Source: G965230065 sp965230065
GTDB lineage: Bacteria > Bacteroidota > Bacteroidia > Cytophagales > Cyclobacteriaceae
DNA: 64,000 nt
Direction of reading: 5' to 3'
Assembly (NCBI GenBank): GCA_965230065.1
Contig: OZ245942.1
Span: forward strand, 6,448,001 to 6,512,000
This document shows positions 17,164-26,228 of this stretch, piece after piece. Position 1 is the first letter of the stretch. Each line of letters begins with the position of its first letter. Position numbers and translations under genes: made by a program. Below the pieces are notes generated by a model. The model did not search any database. It was given only the letters and a program-made list of their open reading frames with translations, and had not been told where the DNA came from.

Positions 17164-18009
17164 TTATTCTTCTTGCAGCATTTTAAGTAAAGTAGTAAGC
17201 CGTGCTTTCAGGTTACGCCTGTCTACGATAAAATCCAAAAACCCGTGTTCCAGCACAAACTCAGCACTTTGAAAGCCTTTGGGCAAATCTTTCCCAATTG
17301 TTTCCCGAATTACACGGGGGCCGGCAAAACCAATTAAGGCACCGGGTTCAGAAATATTAAAGTCACCTAACATTGCATACGAAGCAGTTACCCCACCCGT
17401 CGTAGGATCGGTAAGCAATGAAATGTAAGGAATACCAGCTTCAGCAAGTTGGTTGAGCTTGGCAGAAGTTTTGGCCATTTGCATGAGTGAATACGGAGCT
17501 TCCTGCATGCGTGCGCCACCCGATTTTGAAATCATCAAAAATGGCACTTTATTTTTGATACAATAATCTACGGAGCGTGCTATTTTTTCACCAACTACAG
17601 AGCCCATAGAACCACCAATATAGCTAAAATCCATACAGGCAATCATGATTTTGATGCCATTCATTTTGCCATGGGCTGTACGTATGGCTTCATTCAGGGA
17701 AGTTTTTTTTGTAGCATTTTCAACCCTTTTCGGATAAGGCTGCATATCTACAAACTTAAGAGGGTCTCCGGGCTTCAGGTCTTTGGCAATTTCAGTGAAT
17801 TTATCATCATCAAATAATATCTCGAAATATTCCTTAGACCCTATACGTACGTGATAGTCATCATCGGGTACTACATAAGCGTTATTTTTCAGCTCCCGTG
17901 TGTGGATGATTTTGCCAGAGGGTGTTTTAAACCAAAGCCCATCGGGCACTTCTTTTTTTGCAGCAGTAGGTGTTTGAATTCCTTTTTCTTTCCTCCTGAA
18001 CCAGGCCAT
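17164..18009 (-). CDS. accD: acetyl-CoA carboxylase carboxyltransferase subunit beta
   Basis: This is the beta subunit of the carboxyltransferase that moves CO2 from carboxybiotin to acetyl-CoA in fatty-acid synthesis. The crotonase-fold core is intact (SKSGGARMQEAPYSLMQMAK, DPTTGGVTASYAMLGD, AGPRVIRET). The N-terminal region aligns with the zinc ribbon of E. coli AccD but has no cysteine at all in the first 100 residues (GLWFKTPSGKIIHTRELKNN replaces the first Cys pair region). I recall the same in other Bacteroidota, so this is probably a lineage trait and not damage. The length of 281 aa is normal. Confidence 0.94.
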   Translation of the reverse strand: MAWFRRKEKGIQTPTAAKKEVPDGLWFKTPSGKIIHTRELKNNAYVVPDDDYHVRIGSKEYFEILFDDDKFTEIAKDLKPGDPLKFVDMQPYPKRVENATKKTSLNEAIRTAHGKMNGIKIMIACMDFSYIGGSMGSVVGEKIARSVDYCIKNKVPFLMISKSGGARMQEAPYSLMQMAKTSAKLNQLAEAGIPYISLLTDPTTGGVTASYAMLGDFNISEPGALIGFAGPRVIRETIGKDLPKGFQSAEFVLEHGFLDFIVDRRNLKARLTTLLKMLQEE

Positions 18010-18127
18010 ATAGTAGTTACTTAGTGAGGGTTCAAAGGTATAGATATTTTTTTTATTCCATAAAATTAGGAAGCACTTTTACATTATATCACTTGAAATA
18101 AAGCAAAGGAAAACGACTCGCTTCTGT

Positions 18128-20977
18128 TTATAGCTTTTCTTTAAGGTAATGAGCCGTATAATTGCTTTCCAGTTTTATCATTTCTTCGGGGGTTCCTTTA
18201 AAGATTACATTTCCCCCTTCTTCTCCCCCTTCAGGCCCTAAGTCTATGATCCAGTCGGCAGATTTTATGATTTCCATGTTATGCTCAATAATGACCACAC
18301 TATTCCCCTGCTCTATCAGCGCATTGATGGCGTCTAACAATTTTCGAATGTCATGAAAATGCAACCCGGTGGTGGGTTCGTCAAAAATAAAAAGAATGTG
18401 GTCGCTGCCACCACCATAATTCCGGCCTTTGCCTAAATATGACGCAAGTTTTACCCGCTGGGCCTCTCCCCCAGAAAGCGAACTGGATGACTGTCCAAGT
18501 CGAACGTAGCCCAACCCCACATTTTGCAATGGCTTTAACTTACCAATGATCGCCTTTTCTTCCTCAAAGAAACTGACGGCATCATCCACAGTCATATCCA
18601 ATACATCGGCAATATTTTTATCCTTGTATGTGGCTTCCAGGATTTCCTGCTTGAAACGCTTGCCCTTGCAACTTTCACAGGTCAGGTGAATATCTGCCAT
18701 GAACTGCATCTCAATTTTGGTGGTTCCTTCTCCCTGGCAAACCTCACAGCGCCCTCCATCTACATTGAATGAGAAAAAAGCGGGTTTGTAGCCTCGCTGC
18801 CTGGACAAAGGCAAATCGGAAAAAAGCTGACGGATAGGATCGTAAGCTTTCACATAGGTTACCGGGTTAGAGCGGGAAGATTTTCCGATAGGATTTTGAT
18901 CTACAAACTCAATCTGGGAAACTTTTTTATAATCACCTTCCAGGCGGTCAAGTTTTCCGGTAGATTCATTTACAGTACCCAGAATTTTACCCAGGGCCGG
19001 ATATAAAATCCGTTTTACAAGTGTAGATTTTCCCGAACCACTTACTCCCGTAATTACACAAAGCACCCCCAATGGGATTTCCACATCAATATGCTTCAGG
19101 TTATTTTCACGAGCGCCTTTGATCTCAATGCTCTTCCTGAATTTACGGCGGTTATCGGGTACAGGAACAGCCTCGGCACCGCTCAGGTAACGTGCTGTAT
19201 AGGTCTTGGCAGCCCCGTTTTGTTTTTCAAGTTCCTTTATATTGCCCTGGAATACCAACTCACCACCATGCGAACCCGCATCCGGGCCAATATCAATAAT
19301 TTCATCAGCGGCACGCATTACTTCCTCTTCATGCTCTACCACAATAACTGTATTCCCTAAACCTTTCAGGGTTTTGAGTACTCCAATCAACCGGGTTGTG
19401 TCCCGCGGATGTAAACCAATGCTCGGTTCATCCAAAATATACATAGAACCTACCAGCGCACTCCCCAATGAGGTAGCCAGCTTAATGCGTTGATATTCCC
19501 CACCTGAAAGTGAAGAAGTAAGCCGGTTGAGCGTCAGGTATCCCAAGCCTACCTGATCGAGATAGGCAATACGGCTTTTTATCTCTTTCAGAATCCTGTC
19601 TGCTACTTGCGCTTCGTATTTTTCCAACTCTAGTTTCTCAAAAAAAGCAATCACTTTTTTAATAGGCAACAGCACTAGGTCAGTAATGGGCATATCCTGG
19701 ATTTTCACATAAGAAGCGTCTTTTCGCAAACGGGTGCCTTTGCATTCGGGGCAAATCGTTCTTCCCCTGAAACGAGAGAGCATTACCCGATACTGAATTT
19801 TGTGGGTTTTGGATTCAAGATGTTTAAAAAACTTGTCTAAACCTTTAAAATGCTCATTACCTGTCCAAAGTAGTGCTTTTTCCTCTTCAGTCAGGTCAAT
19901 GAACGGACGGTGGATAGGGAAATCAAATTTTGCGCCTTGCCTCAGCAAAGGCTCTGCCCATTTTTGCATGGTTGGCCCGCGCCAGGGTGCCACTGCTCCA
20001 TCATACACTGATAAGCTCTTGTCAGGTATCACCAAATCGGGGTCAATGCCCAGTACATGGCCAAAGCCTTCGCACCTTCGGCAGGCGCCGTACGGATTAT
20101 TAAAGCTAAAAAAGTTGACGGACGGCTCTTCAAACAGCAAGCCGTCCATCTCAAACTTGTCAGAATATTCCTTTCTGGTTTTTTTATCGTTTCCCACAAT
20201 ATCAATGATACAACGGTCTTCGCCCTCAAAAAAAGCCGTTTGCACGGAATCGGCTATGCGGAACTGAAAATCTTCGTCCTCTTTCCTGACACTGGCCCGG
20301 TCAATCAATACATACAAATCTTTCGCCTTTTTGATGTCCTTCAAATCTTTCAAGACTTCTTCAATGAAAAGCACATCATCATCCACCATGATGCGGGTGT
20401 ACCCCTTTTGCAACAGAACATTCAGTTCATCTTCAAAACTTCTACTTTTATTGTGATAAAGTGGACACAAAACCATAAACTTTGTACCCTCTGGCAAGGC
20501 TAAAATTTCATTCACAACACCGGTAACAGTATCCCGGGTTACTTCTTTCCCGCTTACAGGCGAATAGGTTTTTCCGATGCGGGCATAGAGTAGTTTCAGA
20601 TAATCGTATATTTCGGTAGTGGTGCCAACGGTAGAACGGGGGTTCCTGGTATTTACTTTTTGCTCAATAGCAATGGCAGGAGAAACTCCTTTGATATATT
20701 CCACCTCTGGCTTTTCCATACGGCCCAAAAACTGCCGCGCATAAGAACTAAGGCTTTCCACATACATCCGCTGGCCTTCGGCAAACAAAGTATCAAATGC
20801 CAGGGACGACTTACCGGAGCCAGATAATCCTGTAATTACAACCAATTGATTGCGGGGAATGGCTACATCAATATTTTTCAGGTTATTCACCCTGGCACCC
20901 TTAATGATGATAAATTGCTTTGGGTCCAGGCGATCTATATCAGTACGTTTTTTTTCAAGGGATTTCATAACCGGCAA
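18128..20977 (-). CDS. uvrA: excinuclease ABC subunit A
   Basis: This is the DNA-damage recognition ATPase of nucleotide excision repair, loading UvrB. Two ABC cassettes are complete: Walker A GLSGSGKSSLAFDT near residue 50 and GVSGSGKSTLV near 650, with signatures SLSGGEYQRIKLA and SLSGGEAQRVKLA, plus Walker B motifs ending ILDEPSIGLH and IFDEPTTGLH. The Cys pairs CRRC, CPEC, CEVC and CESC form the zinc modules. The length of 949 aa is typical. The start could also be the Met at 20968 (MKSLEKKR), which looks more like relatives. It is a single gene. Confidence 0.97.
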   Translation of the reverse strand: MPVMKSLEKKRTDIDRLDPKQFIIIKGARVNNLKNIDVAIPRNQLVVITGLSGSGKSSLAFDTLFAEGQRMYVESLSSYARQFLGRMEKPEVEYIKGVSPAIAIEQKVNTRNPRSTVGTTTEIYDYLKLLYARIGKTYSPVSGKEVTRDTVTGVVNEILALPEGTKFMVLCPLYHNKSRSFEDELNVLLQKGYTRIMVDDDVLFIEEVLKDLKDIKKAKDLYVLIDRASVRKEDEDFQFRIADSVQTAFFEGEDRCIIDIVGNDKKTRKEYSDKFEMDGLLFEEPSVNFFSFNNPYGACRRCEGFGHVLGIDPDLVIPDKSLSVYDGAVAPWRGPTMQKWAEPLLRQGAKFDFPIHRPFIDLTEEEKALLWTGNEHFKGLDKFFKHLESKTHKIQYRVMLSRFRGRTICPECKGTRLRKDASYVKIQDMPITDLVLLPIKKVIAFFEKLELEKYEAQVADRILKEIKSRIAYLDQVGLGYLTLNRLTSSLSGGEYQRIKLATSLGSALVGSMYILDEPSIGLHPRDTTRLIGVLKTLKGLGNTVIVVEHEEEVMRAADEIIDIGPDAGSHGGELVFQGNIKELEKQNGAAKTYTARYLSGAEAVPVPDNRRKFRKSIEIKGARENNLKHIDVEIPLGVLCVITGVSGSGKSTLVKRILYPALGKILGTVNESTGKLDRLEGDYKKVSQIEFVDQNPIGKSSRSNPVTYVKAYDPIRQLFSDLPLSRQRGYKPAFFSFNVDGGRCEVCQGEGTTKIEMQFMADIHLTCESCKGKRFKQEILEATYKDKNIADVLDMTVDDAVSFFEEEKAIIGKLKPLQNVGLGYVRLGQSSSSLSGGEAQRVKLASYLGKGRNYGGGSDHILFIFDEPTTGLHFHDIRKLLDAINALIEQGNSVVIIEHNMEIIKSADWIIDLGPEGGEEGGNVIFKGTPEEMIKLESNYTAHYLKEKL

Positions 20978-21118
20978 AGGTACATTTTTTCAAAATAGGG
21001 TTTTGATATAAAAAATTATTTTGTACTTATACATTTTACTTTTTGGTAACAACACTGGTTGCTTGTTAGTTATTACCTTCACAAAACAACATACAGTTTA
21101 ACCTTACTCTTTGAGCTC

Positions 21119-21781
21119 ATGTTTAGGTTTATTGCAAAATTATCTGGTTTACTCTTTATATTATTTGCCCTCACCTATTGTAGTGAAAGTGAAGACATCC
21201 CCGGTTCACCTCCAAATGTTGACCCAGGAACATATTCTCCCACTCCCGTTGGTAATACCATTGTTTTGGATGGTAGTAACACCTCAGACCCGGACGGAGA
21301 CCCGCTTACCTACACATGGAGCATGGTTGAAGTTCCGGAAAACAGTACAATTACCACCAACGACATTGGCGACAGCAACAGGGACAGGGCATTTTTCACG
21401 CCTGATATCGATGGTGATTATACAGTATCCCTCTCTGTGAGCGATGGTTTCCATCCCACTGTAACTGAAGAAGCAATCATAACTGTCACACCGCCGGTTG
21501 GAAGCCCTCCGGAGGCCAATGCAGGGGCAGACCAAACTGTGAATGTAAACACCACGGTAAACCTGGACGGAAGCGCATCCTCTGATCCGGATGGTGACGC
21601 GCTGACTTATAACTGGGCTATCGCCAGCAACCCGGTGGGCAATACCGCTACAATAACAGATAAAGATAAAGAAAAAGCTTCCTTCCAACCCGATAAGACA
21701 GGAAATTACGTAATTGAATTAACCGTGACGGATGAAACCGGAAAATCTGATAAAGATAATGTTACAATTACCGTAAACTGA
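21119..21781 (+). CDS. PKD-type domain lipoprotein
   Basis: The start was set at 21119 because the sequence from there is a lipoprotein signal (MFRFIAKLSGLLFILFALTYC, Cys21), followed by acidic SESED that could direct surface display. Two tandem beta-sandwich PKD/REJ-like modules follow, about residues 35-127 and 130-220, each with the phrase GS...SDPDGDxLTYxW (LDGSNTSDPDGDPLTYTW and LDGSASSDPDGDALTYNW) and an ending such as YTVSLSVSDG or YVIELTVTDETG. Such domains bind sugars or proteins at the cell surface. No catalytic domain is attached. The precise role is unknown. Confidence 0.85.
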   Translation: MFRFIAKLSGLLFILFALTYCSESEDIPGSPPNVDPGTYSPTPVGNTIVLDGSNTSDPDGDPLTYTWSMVEVPENSTITTNDIGDSNRDRAFFTPDIDGDYTVSLSVSDGFHPTVTEEAIITVTPPVGSPPEANAGADQTVNVNTTVNLDGSASSDPDGDALTYNWAIASNPVGNTATITDKDKEKASFQPDKTGNYVIELTVTDETGKSDKDNVTITVN

Positions 21782-21872
21782 CAGCATTATAAAACAAAAA
21801 TTCATATGTTTTTTCTGTTTTTTTGTCCATATTTTATCTATATTCAAATTTGCAGCCCCCACAGGCAAAATG

Positions 21873-21903
21873 TTGCATGTTATTTGCTCTTTGTATAAAT
21901 TTG
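21873..21903 (+). promoter_or_regulatory. promoter of the sigma factor gene
   Basis: TTG (21873-21875), a 20-base spacer and TAAATTTG (21896-21903) match the Bacteroidota vegetative promoter consensus exactly. Transcription would start near 21910, giving an 80-base leader before the ATG at 21990. Confidence 0.6.
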
Positions 21904-21989
21904 GAAATTAGGTATGAAAAATTTGTGTTAAACTTAAACCCGGAAAACAATATGGTATAAACTTCTACGTTAACCAAACAGCTAGATTA

Positions 21990-22589
21990 ATGAAGAAGTA
22001 TTCAGTAAGTGACAGCCAATTAGTGGCGCTATACAAAACAGGTAATGAAGAAGCTTTTGAAAAACTGGTTAACAGACATAAGTCAAGAATCTTTACCGCA
22101 ATTTTATTAATTGTAAAAGACAGGTATACGGCCGAAGATTTAATGCAAGAAACTTTCATTAAGGTCGTTAATACTATTAAATCGGGCAGATACAACGAAG
22201 AAGGAAAGTTTTTGCCCTGGGTGATGCGTATAGCGCACAATTTGTCAATTGACCATTTCCGTAAAAACCGCAGGTATCCTACGGTGATTATGGAAGATGG
22301 CAGCAGTGTTTTTAACACTTTGAATTTTTCTGAAGATTCAGCGGAGTCTGTTCAAATCAGAAAAGATACGCATTCCATGCTGAAACAATTTATCAGGGAA
22401 TTGCCTGAGGCTCAGCGTGAGGTTTTGATCATGCGCCATTATATGGACATGAGTTTTAAGGAAATTGCTGACAATACAGGTGTAAGTATCAACACTGCGC
22501 TCGGTCGAATGCGTTATGCGCTCATTAATTTGAGAAAAATGATGGACAAACATAATATAGCCTATGATCCAAATATTTACCCAAAATGA
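21990..22589 (+). CDS. RNA polymerase sigma factor, ECF-type
   Basis: This is a 199-aa sigma-70 family protein. Region 2 runs from about residue 10 (ALYKTGNEEAFEKLVNRH) through DLMQETFIKVV and LPWVMRIAHNLSIDHFRK; region 4 is FKEIADNTGVSINTALGRMRYAL near residues 150-172. It is expressed from the consensus promoter at 21873-21903 and overlaps the next gene by 26 bases, so the small protein downstream is translationally coupled. Such factors switch on regulons in response to envelope or stress signals. The regulon is unknown. Confidence 0.93.
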   Translation: MKKYSVSDSQLVALYKTGNEEAFEKLVNRHKSRIFTAILLIVKDRYTAEDLMQETFIKVVNTIKSGRYNEEGKFLPWVMRIAHNLSIDHFRKNRRYPTVIMEDGSSVFNTLNFSEDSAESVQIRKDTHSMLKQFIRELPEAQREVLIMRHYMDMSFKEIADNTGVSINTALGRMRYALINLRKMMDKHNIAYDPNIYPK

Positions 22590-22809
22590 CCTGATTCGGT
22601 ATGTTTACCAGGAAATGTCAGAAAAAGAATCAAGCAAGCTGGCCGAAGCTTTAGTTTTTGACGACGAATTGATGGACATGTACCAGAAAATTCGTACTAC
22701 TAAGCAAATGCTTGATACAGAAAATATGTCATTTGAACCGCCCGCCAAGGCTGTGGATAACATTTTAAGTTATTCCAGGTCTTTCGATTTGCATACTGTT
22801 GAAAAATAA
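22564..22809 (+). CDS. small protein coupled to the sigma factor, 81 aa
   Basis: This is a short, highly charged helical protein without Cys, signal peptide or membrane segment (NDLIRYVYQEMSEKESSKLA). The shape MSxxE.xxLxxAL.FDxEL resembles the N-terminal cytosolic part of anti-sigma factors and zinc-less anti-sigma-like proteins of Bacteroidota. It begins inside the sigma gene (26-base overlap) and ends 7 bases before nth, so sigma, this protein and nth form one unit. A role as soluble regulator of the sigma factor is inferred from position and shape only. Confidence 0.7.
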   Translation: MIQIFTQNDLIRYVYQEMSEKESSKLAEALVFDDELMDMYQKIRTTKQMLDTENMSFEPPAKAVDNILSYSRSFDLHTVEK

Positions 22810-22816
22810 GTAACGG

Positions 22817-23464
22817 ATGCAAAAGAAAGAGCGGTTTGATGCTTTTATCAATTATTTTCTTCAAAATAAGCCTGAGCCTGCTACCGAATTACAATACGAA
22901 AATCCGTATCAGTTATTGGTAGCAGTAATTCTTTCTGCGCAATGTACTGATAAGCGGGTCAATATAGTGACCCCTCCCCTCTTTGAAGCCTTCCCTACTC
23001 CAGAAGTTTTGGCTACAAGCCATTTTGACGAATTATTTCCGTATATCAAGAGTATATCATACCCTAATAACAAAACAAAACACTTGTTGGGCATGGCTAA
23101 AATGCTGGTTGAGGATTTTAATTCAACCGTACCAGAAACAGTGGAAGATTTACAGAAATTACCAGGAGTAGGCAGAAAAACTGCTAATGTCATTTCATCT
23201 GTTGTGTATAACCAGCCCACCATGGCCGTAGACACGCATGTGTTTAGGGTATCTAAAAGATTAGGACTCGTTACACAAACTGCCAAAACCCCGCTTGAAG
23301 TCGAGAAGCAGTTAGTCAAACACATTCCGGAACAACATATTGCAAAAGCCCATCACTGGCTGATTTTGCATGGAAGGTATGTCTGCCTGGCCAGAAAACC
23401 TAAATGTGAAGCATGTGAACTAACTCATTTTTGTAAATATTACGAAAAAAACTTCCCGGTTTAA
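22817..23464 (+). CDS. nth: endonuclease III (DNA glycosylase/AP lyase)
   Basis: This base-excision repair enzyme removes oxidised pyrimidines and cuts at AP sites. The helix-hairpin-helix is LPGVGRKTANVI (about residue 114-125) with the catalytic Lys in GRKTA, and the catalytic Asp is in VDTHVFRVSKRLGL. The C-terminal 4Fe-4S cluster motif C-X6-C-X2-C-X5-C is present (CLARKPKCEACELTHFC). The length of 215 aa is standard. It is the last gene of the sigma factor unit. Confidence 0.96.
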   Translation: MQKKERFDAFINYFLQNKPEPATELQYENPYQLLVAVILSAQCTDKRVNIVTPPLFEAFPTPEVLATSHFDELFPYIKSISYPNNKTKHLLGMAKMLVEDFNSTVPETVEDLQKLPGVGRKTANVISSVVYNQPTMAVDTHVFRVSKRLGLVTQTAKTPLEVEKQLVKHIPEQHIAKAHHWLILHGRYVCLARKPKCEACELTHFCKYYEKNFPV

Positions 23465-23767
23465 CCCTGGTATTTTTGAATTTAGCCTGCTATTTCCCCC
23501 ATTCGCCCATATTCTTTCCTAAAACTATTGCCACTCATCCTTTTTTCTCGTAAAACCAGATAACATAATTCATACGTTTCAAATTTTTGATAACATACAA
23601 AGCTTCTTTGATTTTAAGGAGGCATCAATTTATCTTTTTGACAGTATATGTCAACTTGAAATGCGATATTAGTATATCTACAAAATTACAGTTTAACAAC
23701 AATTTTTTTTACCCGGTTTCGACCACAGAATAAAGACTATTTGATTGCACATTATACTAAACAAACC
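23465..23767. other. gene-free spacer with an inverted repeat
   Basis: This AT-rich stretch of about 300 bases has no coding potential I can support. TTGACA (23638-23643) and TGTCAA (23649-23654) form an inverted repeat with a 5-base spacer, 114 bases before the cyclase start, and could be an operator. No terminator hairpin for nth is evident. Confidence 0.45.
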
Positions 23768-25708
23768 ATGGGTTCTAACGGTAAAAGGCAACTTGCAGCC
23801 ATTATGTTTACAGACATGGTGGGCTTCACCAGCCTGATGCAACAAGATGAACATCAGGCAAAACAATACCGAGACCATCACAGAGAGGTATTAGAACAAT
23901 ATATTCGAGAATATGAGGGCACAATCTTGCAATATTTTGGAGATGGCACGCTCAGTATCTTCCATTCAGCTATCAGGGCTGTAGACTGTGCCATAAAGAT
24001 TCAGCATGCTTTACAAAAAAAAACCAATATTCCGTTAAGAATAGGCATCCATTCCGGAGATATTGTATATGACGAGGAAGGAGTTTACGGAGATGGTGTA
24101 AACATCGCTTCCCGCATTGAGTCTATTTCGGTACCGGGCGGCATATTAATTTCGGAAAGGGTTTATGATGATGTCAAAAATCATAGCTCTTTTCACACGG
24201 CTTTCCTCGGTAAGTTTGAGTTAAAAAATGTGCTTAAACCTATGGATGTGTACGCCATTGCCAATGAAGGTTTGGCTGTACCTCCGTTAAATGAAGTTTT
24301 TGGAAAAGCGAAAGCTTTATACAAATCAATCACAGTACTGCCCTTTGTGAATTTCAGCAATGATGTTGAAAATGAATATTTTAGCGATGGCATTACCGAA
24401 GAGCTACTCAATGTACTGTCGAAAGTAGATGGGTTGCAGGTAACCTCACGCACTTCTTCTTTTGCATTTAAAGGACACAATACGGATGTACGTGAAATTG
24501 CCCGTCAACTTAATGTTGGTTACGTGTTGGAAGGAAGTGTGCGCAAATCCGGTAACAGAGTGCGCATCACCGCCCAGCTTATCAACGCTGAAGATGGTTA
24601 TCATCTTTGGTCAGAAAATTTTGACAGAAAACTGGATGACATTTTTGAACTACAAGATGAAATTGCCAATAAAATAACCATTCAGCTCAGGGAAAAGCTC
24701 AGCCTTCCCTTACAAAACGAAGTACAGGTAAAAAAGCCCACCCAAAATATCACGGCCTATAATTTATATTTGAAAGGGCTTTTTCACTGGAAAAAATGGA
24801 CGCCAGACCATATCAAAAAAGCAATTGATATATTTGAAGAGGCCATTGCTCTGGAAAAAGAATTTGCCCTTCCCTATGCAGCCATTGCCAACTGTTACGG
24901 TTACCTGGGAGCTACCGGGCAAATCAACTTCAAGGAAGCCAACCTCAAAGTAAAAGAATATGCACAAACGGCCCTGGCATTAGACAATACCATAGCTGAA
25001 CCTTATATTTCTCTGGCATTAGAGGAGATTTTCTATAATCTTAACTGGAAAGCTGCCCAAAAATATCTTCAAAAGGCTAAATCACTTAATTCAGGTTCTG
25101 TAGAAATTCACTATACCTGCGGTATTTATCATAATTTCATGCGGCAATTTCCAAAAGCAAAAGATGAGCTTGACAAGGCATTACGGCTTGATCCGCTTTC
25201 GCCTCTTATCAATCACTTTTATGCTGATTTACTACTTAATATGCAGGAATATGAGGAAGCTATCAGGCAGTGCGACAAAGTACTGGAGCTTGACCCTAAC
25301 TTCAGAGGAGCTATTGAATTAAAAGGATGGGGGTATTTTATGTCTGGAAAAACAGAGAAAGCCATCAATACCCTTAAAGAATATCACCACATGGTGGGGC
25401 ACCCCCTGAAAGGCATTACTTCCCTGGGCTTTATCTATGCAGCTACCGGAGAGCGTGAAAAAGCACTTGATATTTTAAAAAAAATGGAGCAACGCGCGAT
25501 GAAGGAACCTGAGTCTTCACTGAGTGCTGATTTGTTGATCGTGCATTTTGGACTTGAAAACTGGGAACAAGTTGATTATTATATAGAACAAATTTTTAAA
25601 GAACGTTCAGGGCTGATGTTCCTTATTACCTCACCTGAATTGGAAAAAGTCCGCCAACGGACAAAATTTAATGAATTAATGGAAGAACATAAACTTATTA
25701 CCGTTTAA
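23768..25708 (+). CDS. class III nucleotide cyclase domain protein with TolB-like and TPR domains
   Basis: The start was placed at the ATG at 23768 (MGSNGKRQLAAIMFTDMVGF). Residues 8-170 are a class III adenylate/guanylate cyclase domain: metal-binding Asp16 (FTDMVGFT) and Asp59 (FGDG), and the transition-state pair N112/R116 (VNIASR). The purine-selecting pair is unusual: Gln55 where adenylate cyclases have Lys, and Gly107 where they have Asp. Residues 185-305 are a TolB/FlgO-like domain (SITVLPFVNFS, SDGITEELLNVLSKV, YVLEGSVRKSG). Residues 320-640 are TPR repeats. There are no membrane helices, so it is cytoplasmic. The architecture is common in regulatory cyclases; product specificity is open. 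Confidence 0.85.
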   Translation: MGSNGKRQLAAIMFTDMVGFTSLMQQDEHQAKQYRDHHREVLEQYIREYEGTILQYFGDGTLSIFHSAIRAVDCAIKIQHALQKKTNIPLRIGIHSGDIVYDEEGVYGDGVNIASRIESISVPGGILISERVYDDVKNHSSFHTAFLGKFELKNVLKPMDVYAIANEGLAVPPLNEVFGKAKALYKSITVLPFVNFSNDVENEYFSDGITEELLNVLSKVDGLQVTSRTSSFAFKGHNTDVREIARQLNVGYVLEGSVRKSGNRVRITAQLINAEDGYHLWSENFDRKLDDIFELQDEIANKITIQLREKLSLPLQNEVQVKKPTQNITAYNLYLKGLFHWKKWTPDHIKKAIDIFEEAIALEKEFALPYAAIANCYGYLGATGQINFKEANLKVKEYAQTALALDNTIAEPYISLALEEIFYNLNWKAAQKYLQKAKSLNSGSVEIHYTCGIYHNFMRQFPKAKDELDKALRLDPLSPLINHFYADLLLNMQEYEEAIRQCDKVLELDPNFRGAIELKGWGYFMSGKTEKAINTLKEYHHMVGHPLKGITSLGFIYAATGEREKALDILKKMEQRAMKEPESSLSADLLIVHFGLENWEQVDYYIEQIFKERSGLMFLITSPELEKVRQRTKFNELMEEHKLITV

Positions 25709-25817
25709 CTGAACCACTTTAAGTAACAAGCCTCAAAATTGTACGTACTATGTAAGTGGCTATCTTTTTCTATCAACATAATTAAACAAAATCCTTATAT
25801 TTCAAGTTTATTCAGCT

Positions 25818-26228
25818 ATGAAGGTTGCTATTTGTAGAAAAGAGCATTTTAATGCTGCTCATCGATTGCACAATCCGGCCTGGTCACCAGAAAAGAATCG
25901 TACCGTATTTGGGAAATGTAATAACCCAAATTATCACGGCCATAACTATGAACTGATTGTAAAAGTAGTGGGTCAGCCTGATGAGGAAACAGGTTATGTG
26001 TATGATGCAAAGCTGCTGAAAGAACTGATAAGAGAAAATGTCACGCATAAATTCGATCATAAAAACCTAAACCTTGACACTGATGAATTTAAAAACCTTA
26101 ACCCTACCGCAGAGAACATTGCTATGGTTATTTGGCATATTCTAAGAAGTAAAATTGATTCAAAACTAGATTTAAAAATAACATTATATGAAACTGAACG
26201 AAACTTTGTTGAATTCCCGGCAGACTAA
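25818..26228 (+). CDS. 6-pyruvoyl-tetrahydropterin synthase family protein
   Basis: This is a zinc enzyme of the PTPS/QueD family acting on dihydroneopterin triphosphate made by FolE. The zinc ligands are H15 (NAAHRLHNP), H40 and H42. The catalytic Cys34 is in GKCNNPNYHGHNY, a C-X5-HGH spacing like eukaryotic-type PTPS; queuosine QueD enzymes have C-X3-HGH. D80-H81 (KFDHKNL) complete the proton relay, and E125 (YETERN) binds the pterin. It overlaps folE by 41 bases. The motif and partner suggest a biopterin-type product, but queuosine synthesis cannot be excluded from sequence alone. Confidence 0.9.
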   Translation: MKVAICRKEHFNAAHRLHNPAWSPEKNRTVFGKCNNPNYHGHNYELIVKVVGQPDEETGYVYDAKLLKELIRENVTHKFDHKNLNLDTDEFKNLNPTAENIAMVIWHILRSKIDSKLDLKITLYETERNFVEFPAD

